Source of the DNA: Gracilimonas sp.
GTDB taxonomy: Bacteria; Bacteroidota; Rhodothermia; Balneolales; Balneolaceae
NCBI GenBank assembly: GCA_022450045.1
Contig: JAKURD010000002.1
Coordinates: 1-64,000, forward strand
Length of the DNA: 64,000 nt
Reading direction: 5' to 3'
The stretch's first letter is position 1, and every line of letters starts with the position of its first letter. Both the position numbers and the translations under genes were made by a program. Below are positions 6,916 through 16,030 of this stretch, in pieces. The notes below the pieces were generated by a model, which had not been told where the DNA came from, did not search any database, and worked only from the letters and a program-made list of their open reading frames with translations.

Positions 6916-9900
6916 TTACTGAGCCAGTTCCACTTCCTTAGATGAAGTGAATGGGTTCCAGCTAATTGCTTTTGCTTTTTCAAGCAGGGTATCTGCACTA
7001 ACGTAAACTACCGGAATAAATATCAGGGTAACCAACGTAGAGGCTGTAAGACCGCCAATTACAACACGAGCGAGCGAAGCCTGAATTTCAGCTCCTGCGC
7101 CCAATCCAAAGGAGAGAGGTAGCAACCCAAGTACCGTTGTTAACGTGGTGATAAGGATCGGTCGCAATCTCAGCCGTCCTGCTTCAACCACGGCTTCAAA
7201 TACAGGCATATTCTTCTCACGCCTCATCAGGTTGATATAGTCGACAAGTACAATGGCATTGTTCACTACGATACCGATAAGCATGATCATTCCCATCAAG
7301 CTTTGGATATTCAGGGTGGTTCCCGTCAATAGTAATGCCGGTATTACCCCGACCATAGCTAATGGTACAGAAAACATTACCACCAGCGGATCAAGGAATC
7401 GTTCAAATTGTCCGGCCATTACCATGTAGATAAGGATAAGTGCCATGATGATGGACATGGAGAAATCAGCTGCGGCTTTTTGCTGTTCTTCCCATTCACC
7501 GCCAAAAACGATGTTGAATCCGGAGGGGAGGGGAAAATCAGAAAGTTCGGCTTGAATAGCCTCCACTGCTTCACTTAAGGCCACTCCGCTCTCAAGGTTC
7601 GCGGTGATATTGGTTACCCGCTGACCATTTATACGATTGATGTCTTCCGGCCCCCTGGCACTTTGTTTTTGGATGACGGAAGAAATAGGAAGGACTCCAC
7701 CTTCCGGGGTTCGGATCGAAATATTGTCTAAATCCAAAGTTCCGAGCCGGTCTTCAGGACGCAAGCGAACGGTGATGGGATATTCATCTCCGCCAATACG
7801 GTAAGAACCGGCGCGACTTCCGCCTATATTCGTTTGTATAACCTGTGCTACATCACGAACGGCAAGTCCGAGATCAGCGATCTTTTCACGGTCAAAAATA
7901 ATACGTTCTTCGGGAGTTCCTTCGCTTCTTCCGGATCGCACTTCCACTATACCCGGAAGTTTTTCAACTCTAAGCTTTATCTGCTGAGCAAGTTCGTAGG
8001 CTTTTTCAATATCGTAACCGCGGAGTTCAAACTGAACATCTTCACCTCCGCCACCCCCAAATACTCGTCTGAGTATCCATAAGCCTGATCCGGCATTAAC
8101 CCGGATGTCGGCTCCGGGAATCTTGCCCTCAAGGTTTTCCCGGATTTCATTGGCAAGATCTGAAGTGCTTTGGCTTCGTTCTGATTGGGGAACCATCGCG
8201 ATCTCAACTTCAGCACGTCCATCTCTTACTTCTGTGGTGAAGTTTTTTACATTTTCCATAGGCAGAGTGGCACGTACGATCTGCTCAAGTTCTTTCAAAT
8301 ACAGGTTTTGAACGGCAATGTTGGTCCCATCAGCCATTTGAAGATCAATATCTATTTCGTCGGCATCGGTTTGTGGAGCAAGTTCTACAGGGATGATCGG
8401 GATCAATAAAAAGCTGCCAACAACAAGAATTCCGGTGATACTGAATATTGCCGGCTTGTGATGAAGGGTTTTTTCAAGTAACTGTGAATATTTAACCTCC
8501 ATTTTTTGGAAGAATACCTGAAATCGGCTTTTCTTATTCTCAGTACCTTTTTTAATGGTAAGAAAACGGCTGGAAAGCATAGGCACGAGAGTCAGGGCAA
8601 CTAACAGAGAACATATCAATGCAAATACTACCACAAGGGCCAATTCCTGAAAGAGAAGTCCTGATATCGTTTGCATAAATACAACCGGTAAGAAGATCAC
8701 ACACGTGGTGAGGGTAGAAGCGACAATAGCTCCTGCAACCTGCTTTGTACCAATAAGTGCACTCGTTTTCAGTTCTTCCCTTTCCTCTTCACGGAGGCGT
8801 ATAATATTCTCGAGCACTACCACTCCATTATCTACGATCAAACCGACCCCAAGGGCAAGCCCGCCAAAGCTCATTTGGTTTAGAGTCAGGTCATTGAAAT
8901 AAAGCAGTGCAAAGGTTGCGATTATTGAAATAGGTATGGCAACGGCAATAATAAAAGTAGAAGATCCATTCCTGAAAAATACGTAAAGTACCAAAACGGC
9001 AAGCAAAGCTCCCCAAATGGCAGCACTTTGCACATTATCGATGGAACTTTGTATGAACGTACTTTGATCGGTGGTTATGAAAAGATTCAGATCATCTCGC
9101 TGACTGTTGATCTGCTCAACTTCATCTCGTATTTGCTGAGCTACAGCTACTGTGTTAGCTCCGGTTTGTTTACGGATACCAAATCGTACCATTGGTTTAC
9201 CGTCAATACTTACAACCCGATCCAGATCCTGATAACCAAAAGTAACATTGGCTACATCTTTGACCCGGATTGGTTTTGAGTCGATAGTGGTAATAACGGT
9301 ATTAGCGATCTGATCTATGGATTCGTATTCTCCAAGGGTACGAACGTAGAGTCGTTGAATACCGGAATTTACGTTTCCTCCCGGGAGGTTTGCATTTTCC
9401 CTGGCAATAGCCTGTTGTACATCGGCGGTAGACAAGCCGCTTGCGATCAGGCGGTCTCGTTTTATATCTACTTTAACCTCACGGTCGATACCGCCCCAAA
9501 TGTCGATAGAACCAACGCCGTTGATCTGCTCAAATCTTTTGGTGATCTCACGATCAAGTAATACCGTCAATTCAGCCAGATTCATGTCTGAGTTTGCACC
9601 CACGATAACAATGGGGAAGTTATTAGGATCGAACTTCCAGATTCGGGGAGCATCAGCTTCAGGTGGAATAGATCCCCTAACCCGGTCAAGAGCTGCCCGA
9701 ACATCGTTGGAGGCTACATCAATATCTACGCTTTGGGCAAATTCGAGGGTAACGCGACTTCCGCCTTGTTCAGAACGCGAGCGAACACGTTCAACTCCGG
9801 GTACACCGGCAAGAGCGTTTTCGATAGGCTCTGTGATAATAGTCTCCATTTCCTCAGGGCCGACGTTATCATAGTCAGTAGCCACGGTAAGCTGTGGATA

Positions 9901-10023
9901 TTCAATAGGGGGAAGGAGGTCAACAGGTAAAAATCGGAACCCGATAACACCCAGTGTGATGATGATCAAAAAGACCATCGATGTGGCTATAGGACGCTTA
10001 ATTGAAGTTTCTGTAATGGGCAT
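6916..10023 (-). CDS. RND efflux pump permease, VDN/VNN subtype
   Basis: A 1035-residue inner-membrane AcrB-type transporter with 12 predicted helices and two periplasmic porter loops. The start MPITETSIKRPIATSMVF is the usual first helix. In the fourth helix, the AcrB Asp407-Asp408 pair corresponds to D398-N399 (VDNGVVVLENI). In the helix holding AcrB Lys940, the equivalent segment is VVNNAIVLVDY, so the lysine is absent. This combination occurs in a large branch of RND proteins, and proton coupling must differ in detail from AcrB. The permease lies 10 bp after its adaptor gene. No outer-membrane channel gene is adjacent, so it probably borrows a TolC protein. Substrates are unknown. Confidence 0.92.
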   Translation of the reverse strand: MPITETSIKRPIATSMVFLIIITLGVIGFRFLPVDLLPPIEYPQLTVATDYDNVGPEEMETIITEPIENALAGVPGVERVRSRSEQGGSRVTLEFAQSVDIDVASNDVRAALDRVRGSIPPEADAPRIWKFDPNNFPIVIVGANSDMNLAELTVLLDREITKRFEQINGVGSIDIWGGIDREVKVDIKRDRLIASGLSTADVQQAIARENANLPGGNVNSGIQRLYVRTLGEYESIDQIANTVITTIDSKPIRVKDVANVTFGYQDLDRVVSIDGKPMVRFGIRKQTGANTVAVAQQIRDEVEQINSQRDDLNLFITTDQSTFIQSSIDNVQSAAIWGALLAVLVLYVFFRNGSSTFIIAVAIPISIIATFALLYFNDLTLNQMSFGGLALGVGLIVDNGVVVLENIIRLREEEREELKTSALIGTKQVAGAIVASTLTTCVIFLPVVFMQTISGLLFQELALVVVFALICSLLVALTLVPMLSSRFLTIKKGTENKKSRFQVFFQKMEVKYSQLLEKTLHHKPAIFSITGILVVGSFLLIPIIPVELAPQTDADEIDIDLQMADGTNIAVQNLYLKELEQIVRATLPMENVKNFTTEVRDGRAEVEIAMVPQSERSQSTSDLANEIRENLEGKIPGADIRVNAGSGLWILRRVFGGGGGEDVQFELRGYDIEKAYELAQQIKLRVEKLPGIVEVRSGRSEGTPEERIIFDREKIADLGLAVRDVAQVIQTNIGGSRAGSYRIGGDEYPITVRLRPEDRLGTLDLDNISIRTPEGGVLPISSVIQKQSARGPEDINRINGQRVTNITANLESGVALSEAVEAIQAELSDFPLPSGFNIVFGGEWEEQQKAAADFSMSIIMALILIYMVMAGQFERFLDPLVVMFSVPLAMVGVIPALLLTGTTLNIQSLMGMIMLIGIVVNNAIVLVDYINLMRREKNMPVFEAVVEAGRLRLRPILITTLTTVLGLLPLSFGLGAGAEIQASLARVVIGGLTASTLVTLIFIPVVYVSADTLLEKAKAISWNPFTSSKEVELAQ

Positions 10024-10033
10024 GACCGTAAAT

Positions 10034-11353
10034 TTATAGATTTACATTAGATAAGTCAGTATCATGCTCTTGCATGATCTCATTCAATAGATCTTCTCGT
10101 TGAAGATTTTGAAGCTGAAAAATACGATCCCAGCTCATTGTACGTACTCGTGCTTGGGTTCGGCCCTCAGATAATAGATCCTGACCAACTGTTACTATCC
10201 ATTGCCCGCTTTCAATTCCTGAAACGCCAAGTTCCATTCTACCTTCGGCTAATACATCAATAGACTTAAATTCAACTTGTGTAGGCTCGGTCATTGCGCC
10301 CGGACCACTGGAATTATTAGATGTGTCACTGACAGGTTCAATTTCTGAACCAAGTGAAGTTGCTATAAACACTCCCGCTTCACCTGAAGTTGGATCTGTA
10401 TAAAGTGCACTTACAGGAATAAGAGTTGCTTGTTCACTTTCACCGAATAAAATATCTACAGGAACAAACATGCCGGGCCTTAAAAGTCCGCTTTCATTAT
10501 TAACATCGATCTCTGCTTCAGTACTTCGGGTTACCTCATTAAGGAAAGGCGAAATTCGGGAGATTTCTGCTGAAACAACCTGCTCATTTCCGTTTCGGTC
10601 TTCTACTAATATTTGGGCAGTTTGGCCAACCTGAATTTGATTCAGCATATTTTCGGTAAGTATGATCTCAACCGTGAGGTTAGCGAGATCACCTATTATG
10701 AAAAGCTGCGTATTCGTTGATGCCTGCATTCCAATTTCAGCATTACGTTGACCAACGGTTCCTGTGATAGGTGCTCTAATTATCGCTTTATTTAATTCAT
10801 CTCTGCGTTCGTCTACCAAATATTCGGCTTGATCGAGTCGGGCTTCAGCAAGTTCAACATCTGCCTCGGCTGAAAGTAATTGTCCTTCTATTTGTTCAAC
10901 TTCAACCTGACTGGTGAGATCTTTTTCTTCAAGCTGCTTGATACGCCGAAACTCGTTTTCAATTTCTGTAAGTCTTGCTTTAGATTGCTTTAGTTGAGCA
11001 TTCGCAATTTTGTAGCCTGCTTCTGCTTGTTGAAGCTGTTTTTCAAGTACGCTTGTATTCATCTGAACCAGCTTGTCACCTTTTTCAACATATTCTCCAT
11101 TTTGAACAAATATTTGTTCGATGACACCAGAAATTTCCGGATATAAAACTACCTGGTTATCAGATCTGACGTTTCCGCTAAATCTTTCTACGAGGGGAAG
11201 CGTACCATAGCGGGCTTGAACGGCTTCAACAGAAGGAACAACAAGAGTCTCTTGTTGCCGCTCAGTGTTAGTATCATTTTCAGAGCAAGCTGCAAAAGTG
11301 AAAACTAATGTTGCTAAAAGCACTAATTTTGTAACGGACAATGGATTTTTCAT
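10034..11353 (-). CDS. RND efflux periplasmic adaptor lipoprotein (HlyD/MFP family)
   Basis: A 439-residue adaptor that bridges the RND pump and an outer-membrane channel. The signal peptide ends in a lipobox (TFAAC), so it is likely lipid-anchored. The lipoyl/barrel-sandwich segment (YPEISGVIEQIFVQNGEYVEKGDKL) is followed by a long alpha-hairpin coiled coil (about residues 105-190), the second half-lipoyl (IRAPITGTVGQR) and a beta-barrel. The C-terminal extension of about 70 residues contains a Ser/Asn/Gly-rich stretch. It is first in a two-gene operon with the permease. A TIR-bearing repeat lies upstream at 11572-11771. Confidence 0.9.
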   Translation of the reverse strand: MKNPLSVTKLVLLATLVFTFAACSENDTNTERQQETLVVPSVEAVQARYGTLPLVERFSGNVRSDNQVVLYPEISGVIEQIFVQNGEYVEKGDKLVQMNTSVLEKQLQQAEAGYKIANAQLKQSKARLTEIENEFRRIKQLEEKDLTSQVEVEQIEGQLLSAEADVELAEARLDQAEYLVDERRDELNKAIIRAPITGTVGQRNAEIGMQASTNTQLFIIGDLANLTVEIILTENMLNQIQVGQTAQILVEDRNGNEQVVSAEISRISPFLNEVTRSTEAEIDVNNESGLLRPGMFVPVDILFGESEQATLIPVSALYTDPTSGEAGVFIATSLGSEIEPVSDTSNNSSGPGAMTEPTQVEFKSIDVLAEGRMELGVSGIESGQWIVTVGQDLLSEGRTQARVRTMSWDRIFQLQNLQREDLLNEIMQEHDTDLSNVNL

Positions 11354-11571
11354 TTCTTTATTTTAAGTTTGACTCTAACAACCCAATTTTTTTTAGAACC
11401 TCTCCCTTTAAATTGTTAAATACTATTAAAATAGATTACAAATTGTGAACGCTTTTAATTTTATTCTGCCCGGTGAGTTTTAGGGCTGTCAATTGTACTC
11501 TGTAAAAGAAGATCATTTTGGATCATATTATTTAAGAAACCATATGTTTCAATCTAAATGATCCGGATATT
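11354..11571. other. Intergenic region upstream of the RND adaptor
   Basis: About 220 bp of AT-rich DNA that must hold the promoter for the minus-strand efflux pair. I see no regulator gene, no clear operator and no TAnnTTTG-type promoter on the minus strand. Confidence 0.4.
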
Positions 11572-11771
11572 AATTAACGTGAATTCGTATTAAGACTATC
11601 TGTTGAAGGCGTTGAAGAGTCATTTCGCAGCGAATGCGCGAAATCCTATAGTTGGTCAGGCAGCGAATACTTAAGCAATGGCCACCATTAGATTCCCGCT
11701 TCCACGGGAATGAGCAAAAGCACCCATTTTTATCCTTTTAACTTAGTTCTTATCTCGAATGGACGTTAATT
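11572..11771. mobile_element. MITE-like element copy 1 (terminal inverted repeats, no gene)
   Basis: A 200-bp non-coding unit. Its left end AATTAACGTGAATTCG and the reverse complement of its right end, AATTAACGTCCATTCG, differ at two of 16 positions, and weaker pairing extends further inward (both reach TAAGA). It is clearly homologous along its length to 38856-39057; shared landmarks include GTCATTTCGC, GCGAAT and CCACGGGAA. An internal hairpin ATTCCCG-CTTCCA-CGGGAAT is present. The right end lies 3 bp from the stop codon of the DNA ligase gene. Target duplication is unclear because the ends are TTAA-rich. Confidence 0.65.
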
Positions 11772-11774
11772 AGG

Positions 11775-13493
11775 TCAACCATTGATAAATGCAGGCTGAT
11801 TTTTTTGACTTAGTCTTTTTTTATCCGCCTTCTCTCTATATAAATGCTCTACATCTTTGAGTGTATCCACATCATCCGGCGATAAATCCCATCTGATCGC
11901 TTTAAATCTGGGGAACCTAAGCGTGAAATTGGCTTTGGTTCTTTTATTGACCTGGATGTCATCAAATTCGAGTTCGATCACAATTTCCGGCAGCAGACCC
12001 AGTGTTGGCCCATACTTTTCAACAGTGATCTCTTTGATCCTGGTATTGAGTTTTTTCAGTTCCTCATCCGTATAGCCTCCATATGCTTTCCCGATCGGGA
12101 TAAATTCCTCTTCATAGCGTTCATCATCACGGACAGAAATGCCCAGGGTGAAATCGGAATACGTTCCACCGCGTTTACCGCTTCCTGCATGGGCATACAT
12201 CATGATGGTGTCTAGGGAGCCACCCGGTTTTTTTACCTTCAGCCACGATTTTCTGCGCTGACCGTATTCGTAGGTCGAATCCTTGTGCTTAAGCATTAGC
12301 CCTTCGTTTCCGTGAGCAAGCGCCAATTCGAAAAGTTCATCAATCTGATCCTTATGATGGATGGGCTTTTGGGTTGTGACCGGGAAACTGTATGTTGATG
12401 ACAATTCAGAAAGTAATCTTCGCCGTTGGGTCAATGTTTGCTCAAATATAGGGTGACCATCGTAAAACAGAATATCATACGAAATAAGCAGGGTAGGATA
12501 TTCCCGGAGTACTTTTTTGGAAGGCTTTTTAAGCCCCATTCGTTTTTGTAAAAGCTGGAATGGCAGAATAGTATCATCTTTGAATACACAGATCTCCCCA
12601 TCCAGTACCATTTCAGGGAGTTCCCTTTCTGTGAAGTAATCCACGATCTCAGGAAAGGAGTGCGTGATATCATTCAGGTCGCGGGAAAAGATCTTCACTT
12701 TATTCCCTGAAATATGAAGCTGACACCGCATCCCGTCAAATTTTTCTTCGGCTACATATTCACTGTAATCGTCCACGGCCCGGCTTTCAATTGGCGAGGC
12801 TAACATAAAAGAAAGAGGATGGAAGAGCTTAAAACTGGCTTCATCCAGCCGATCCTGTTCAGCTAATTTGGCCGTTTTACCAATACTTCCGGTGATCATA
12901 TGCACATAGCGGACATCTTTGACCTTTTGCCCAAAAGCTTTTGCAATGGCTGAAATAATGCTCTTGGTCTCAAACCCGATCCGAAGTGAACCGCGCCCCA
13001 TGATCCTCAGGAAATACTTCACCTCAAGTGGAGTTAATTGCGACCACGCTTCTGTTAAGATCTCCTGCTTATCCTTTCTCGAAGAGACTTCATACAGCCG
13101 GTTGTAGATTCCTTCAACATCCTGGAGGGAAAGTTCTGCGGATTTCCACTTATCCTGAGCTTCAGGAATATTGGCGAATAATTTTTCAATGGTTTCAGAA
13201 GCACTTCCCACGGCCGTTTTACTGGGTTTGAAAACCTGCTCATAATCGACCTCGCAAATATCTGCGGCAAGGGTAGAGTAAGTTCTACTGCCCACCGAAG
13301 CTCGCTTTCCGGAGATATCTGAAAAAGCCCCTTCTCCCAAGAACTGCGCCGCAAGATGAAGGTCATTCTCATTGGTAATAGAACTGAAATACTCCGCACA
13401 GATACTGATCTTCGCATTACTTCCGCGAGTTTCTGAAATAGTTTGGGTTACTTCAGAAAGTTGTAAGAAAGTATGTTTCTTTGGCTTACTCAT
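11775..13493 (-). CDS. ATP-dependent DNA ligase
   Basis: A 572-residue ligase with an N-terminal DNA-binding domain, an adenylation domain with motif I EKFDG (nucleophile K251), motif III-type LDGEICVF, motif V-type SWLKVKK and an OB-fold C-terminus. It seals nicks using ATP, in contrast to the essential NAD-dependent LigA expected elsewhere. The preceding gene on the same strand encodes the ligase-associated MBL exonuclease. In many bacteria this pair forms a damage-repair cassette with a Lhr-type helicase and PdeM phosphoesterase; those two genes are not in this window. The stop codon lies next to a MITE-like element. Confidence 0.93.
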   Translation of the reverse strand: MSKPKKHTFLQLSEVTQTISETRGSNAKISICAEYFSSITNENDLHLAAQFLGEGAFSDISGKRASVGSRTYSTLAADICEVDYEQVFKPSKTAVGSASETIEKLFANIPEAQDKWKSAELSLQDVEGIYNRLYEVSSRKDKQEILTEAWSQLTPLEVKYFLRIMGRGSLRIGFETKSIISAIAKAFGQKVKDVRYVHMITGSIGKTAKLAEQDRLDEASFKLFHPLSFMLASPIESRAVDDYSEYVAEEKFDGMRCQLHISGNKVKIFSRDLNDITHSFPEIVDYFTERELPEMVLDGEICVFKDDTILPFQLLQKRMGLKKPSKKVLREYPTLLISYDILFYDGHPIFEQTLTQRRRLLSELSSTYSFPVTTQKPIHHKDQIDELFELALAHGNEGLMLKHKDSTYEYGQRRKSWLKVKKPGGSLDTIMMYAHAGSGKRGGTYSDFTLGISVRDDERYEEEFIPIGKAYGGYTDEELKKLNTRIKEITVEKYGPTLGLLPEIVIELEFDDIQVNKRTKANFTLRFPRFKAIRWDLSPDDVDTLKDVEHLYREKADKKRLSQKNQPAFING

Positions 13494-13500
13494 GGTTATC

Positions 13501-13566
13501 GTTATTCGTTAACCGTTATTGGTTCTTCGTGTTCTCGATCTATGATTAACGAATAACCAATAACGA
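13501..13566. repeat. Intergenic word-repeat hairpin (GTTATTCGTTA type)
   Basis: Between the exonuclease and ligase genes, GTTATTCGTTA plus CCGTTATTGGTT (13501-13524) are followed by TTAACGAATAACCAATAACG (13546-13565), the reverse complement of the same two words. The word GTTATTCGTTATTGG recurs at about 2931, and AACGAATAAC at about 14944. The hairpin could influence the exonuclease-ligase transcript. Confidence 0.6.
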
Positions 13567-13568
13567 CT

Positions 13569-14558
13569 TCATTCTTCCTCATCTCTTTTCATATTAAAGG
13601 TTTTAGATACAATCCCACGCTTATCCAAATAATGCTGTACCACCTTTGGATTTGGTGTATGAGTGACGTACACCTTTTTGGGTTGAAGCCGCTCACATAA
13701 ATCGATCAGCTCGAAAAAATCCAGGTGATCAGAAATGGGAATGAGTTTATCCACGGTAAGCTGACTTCGCCGCGACTCCATAGCTGCCCAACCGGAGCAG
13801 TAAGCAATGCGCTTTTTCTTCACATTGGAGGCAAAGCCGTTGTTGATGGCAGAACTCGGGTTGATCAGTATCTTGCCTTCGCAGGAATCTCGGTTATAGG
13901 CCTCATAATTTCCAAGAGAGAATCCGTGTTCCTCATACACCTCACAAAGTTTATATCCCGCGCCGTGAATTTGAATGGGGTGACCCAGGTCTTTTAGCAG
14001 AAACATGATCTCCTGTGCTTTTCCGAGGTTGTAAGCTAAAAAAACCGGGGTATGGTCGTTTTCCAAGGCTTCTTTGGCAAAGCCGGTGATCTCAGCCTCC
14101 AGTTCTTCATAAGGTCTCCATTTATAAACGGGCAGACTGAAAGTCGCCTCCGTAATAAAAGTGTCGATGGGTTTATCGGGAAGTTCAAAGCCCTCGGTGG
14201 CAGGAGAGGGCGGTGTGCGGTAATCACCGGTATAGAGTAAGTTTCCGAAGTCGCTTTCCAGGAAGGTCATGGCAGAGCCGAGAATATGTCCCGCCGGATA
14301 AAAAGTTACCCGGGCGTGTTCAGTTTCCAGTGTCTTACCAAATGGAAGCTCCTGAACCTCATATTTAACGCCCCGCAATTTCATAAAAGCAGAAGTGGGG
14401 GGAGTGGCGTACACCTTTCCTCTGCTTTTCCAGGGAATATGATCGGCATGACCGTGAGATACAAACACATGCTTTGCCTTGGAGCCGCTGTAATCCAGCC
14501 CAATGCCCAATTGCGGCAGCAATATTCCATGATTTCCGGCTTTAGTGATCTTGAGCAT
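13569..14558 (-). CDS. Ligase-associated DNA exonuclease (metallo-beta-lactamase/beta-CASP fold)
   Basis: A 329-residue MBL-fold nuclease with the motif SHGHADH (H35, H37, D39, H40) binding two metals, further ligands in FYPAGHILGSAM and YTGDYR, and beta-CASP-type elements (AYNLGKAQEIM, YCSGWAAME, ISDHLDF, YVTHTP). It resembles SNM1/Artemis-like exonucleases found next to bacterial ATP-dependent ligases. It is 75 bp upstream of the ligase gene on the same strand, and the two are probably co-transcribed for DNA repair. The exact substrate is inferred. Confidence 0.9.
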   Translation of the reverse strand: MLKITKAGNHGILLPQLGIGLDYSGSKAKHVFVSHGHADHIPWKSRGKVYATPPTSAFMKLRGVKYEVQELPFGKTLETEHARVTFYPAGHILGSAMTFLESDFGNLLYTGDYRTPPSPATEGFELPDKPIDTFITEATFSLPVYKWRPYEELEAEITGFAKEALENDHTPVFLAYNLGKAQEIMFLLKDLGHPIQIHGAGYKLCEVYEEHGFSLGNYEAYNRDSCEGKILINPSSAINNGFASNVKKKRIAYCSGWAAMESRRSQLTVDKLIPISDHLDFFELIDLCERLQPKKVYVTHTPNPKVVQHYLDKRGIVSKTFNMKRDEEE

Positions 14559-14574
14559 GTGTTTTTATTTATTG

Positions 14575-14735
14575 GCTGTCATCGCGAGGAGGCAGCCGGG
14601 TTAGAAGTCGATTTTTTGGCTTTCCGTCGTGGCGATCTCCCTGAATTATTTGTGATAGCGTTTTAGGGAGATTGCTTCGTCGCTATATATCTCAATCCTG
14701 CGTTTAGCTATTCAGGCTCCTCGCAAAAACAATCC
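14575..14735. repeat. Nested palindromic repeat (GCGAGGAG/GAGATTGC type)
   Basis: The outer arms are GTCATCGCGAGGAGG and GGCTCCTCGCAAAAACAAT. The inner arms are GGCGATCTCCCT (14631-14642) and AGGGAGATTGCTTCGTCGC (14665-14683). Sequences of this form (GCGAGGAG near GAGATTGCTTCGTCGC) recur as intergenic repeats in many bacterial genomes, as I recall. It lies 17 bp upstream of the exonuclease start, so it may affect that gene's leader. No coding frame is convincing. Confidence 0.6.
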
Positions 14736-15004
14736 TTTTCGACTTTTTAATTTACTTACACACTAAACTAAGAAGAGGGGGTGACAGTTCGTGGCATACG
14801 AAATTTGAAATTATGAATGCAAAGTTTTGAATTATCCTCGTTGTAGCGCTCCACTCTGCAATGCCCTATTAATGCTCTGCCTTACCCCAAAGCAATTCCG
14901 AGCTAATTAACTTAAAGCCAAGAAGAATTCCCCAATAGCGATCAACGAATAACTAAACCCCTTCATTATTGAATATTCCGTGTTGAATATTCAATATTCT
15001 CCTG
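14736..15004. other. Intergenic region with the AT-rich word repeat GAATATTC
   Basis: Between the palindromic element and oxyR. I see no gene. Near the oxyR stop it contains GAATATTCCGTG, TTGAATATTC and AATATTC in sequence (14971-14999), an overlapping direct and inverted word repeat, plus AACGAATAAC at about 14944. No T-run terminator is clear. Confidence 0.45.
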
Positions 15005-15937
15005 CTACTCAATAACCATCGCTTCTTCCGGCGATTCCAGCTCTTTGGGGATGGAATCCGTTATGACAGTAGCAAAAGCATCGATCAGGTTTTGTTTAAG
15101 GAACTCGCGGCTGTACACCAGGCGGATCTTTCGGGAAGGGATGGGATCTTCGAATTCCTTTACAATGCCGTTGGCGCAGCTGGTATCCTGTTCGTTCATA
15201 GCAAGGTAGGGCATCAGGGTGACGCCGAAATCCTGCTCCACAAGTCGCTTCAGGGTTTCCAGGTTTCCGCTTTCAAAAATGATGGGTGCTTTATTCCGCT
15301 TTTCATTGTTCTTCTTGCAGATCTTCATGGTTTGGTCGCGGAAGCAGTGGCCTTCATTCAGCAACCACAGATCTTCTTTATACAGATCGTCAATGCAGAT
15401 CTTATCTTTCTTAGCCAGCTCGTGCTTACTGCTCACATAAGCTAAAAACGGCTCAAGGAATAAGTCGCGTTCGAACATGTGCTGTTCGGTAGGAGTTGCA
15501 ATAATTCCCACATCAAAATAATCTTCATTCAATCCTTTCAAAACCTCAGCAGTAAGGGCTTCTTCAAATATCAGCTCAACTTCCGGATACTTTTCGATGA
15601 AAGGCTTCAGGAAAAGAGGCACGAGATACGGCGCAATGGTCGGGATAATACCAACCCGGAAGGTACCTTTCAGCGTTTCACCCTGAACAGCTACCATATC
15701 CTCAATATGTTTGGCCCCGCTCAGTATCAGCTTGGCCTGTTCGATGATCTCTTCTCCCATAGCGGTAGGAACCACGGGCGATTTAGACCGGTCAAAAATG
15801 AGAACGCCGAGTTCATCCTCCAGCTTTTGTATCTGCATACTTAGGGTAGGCTGAGTGATATAAATTTTCTGAGCTGCCGTAGCAAAGTGCCGGTGTTTAT
15901 CGACGGCAACGATGTATGAAAGTTGAGTTAAGGTCAT
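15005..15937 (-). CDS. oxyR: OxyR, peroxide-sensing LysR-type transcription regulator
   Basis: A 310-residue LysR regulator with an N-terminal winged HTH (residues 1-60, TLTQLSYIVAVDKHRHF) and a periplasmic-binding-like sensor domain. The redox signature NEGHCFRDQTMKIC places cysteines at residues 198 and 207, the same 9-residue spacing as the disulfide-forming C199 and C208 of E. coli OxyR. Peroxide oxidation should form this disulfide and switch on catalase and peroxiredoxin genes, none of which is in the window. It is divergent from the acylphosphatase gene, with a long inverted repeat between them. Confidence 0.92.
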   Translation of the reverse strand: MTLTQLSYIVAVDKHRHFATAAQKIYITQPTLSMQIQKLEDELGVLIFDRSKSPVVPTAMGEEIIEQAKLILSGAKHIEDMVAVQGETLKGTFRVGIIPTIAPYLVPLFLKPFIEKYPEVELIFEEALTAEVLKGLNEDYFDVGIIATPTEQHMFERDLFLEPFLAYVSSKHELAKKDKICIDDLYKEDLWLLNEGHCFRDQTMKICKKNNEKRNKAPIIFESGNLETLKRLVEQDFGVTLMPYLAMNEQDTSCANGIVKEFEDPIPSRKIRLVYSREFLKQNLIDAFATVITDSIPKELESPEEAMVIE

Positions 15938-15974
15938 AGGTGTAAAATAGTTGAACGAAACGCTGCGGAATCAT

Positions 15975-16021
15975 TTTTTATAATTGACGATAATGGTAAA
16001 ATAGAGTTTTAATTATAAAAA
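15975..16021. promoter_or_regulatory. Inverted repeat between oxyR and acyP, possible operator
   Basis: TTTTTATAATT (15975-15985) and AATTATAAAAA (16011-16021) are perfect 11-bp inverted arms 25 bp apart in the divergent gap. It could be a regulator-binding site or promoter DNA for either gene. It does not match the spaced ATAG/CTAT pattern of E. coli OxyR sites, so assignment to OxyR is only a guess. Confidence 0.35.
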
Positions 16022-16030
16022 GGCAGAACA

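Noticed and set aside
7834..8311. Open frames antisense to the first RND permease
   Set aside because: No recognisable motif, low-complexity codon shadow of the pump gene.
14286..14666. Plus-strand open frame across the exonuclease start and the palindromic repeat
   Set aside because: It is antisense to the conserved MBL domain and runs through a non-coding repeat.
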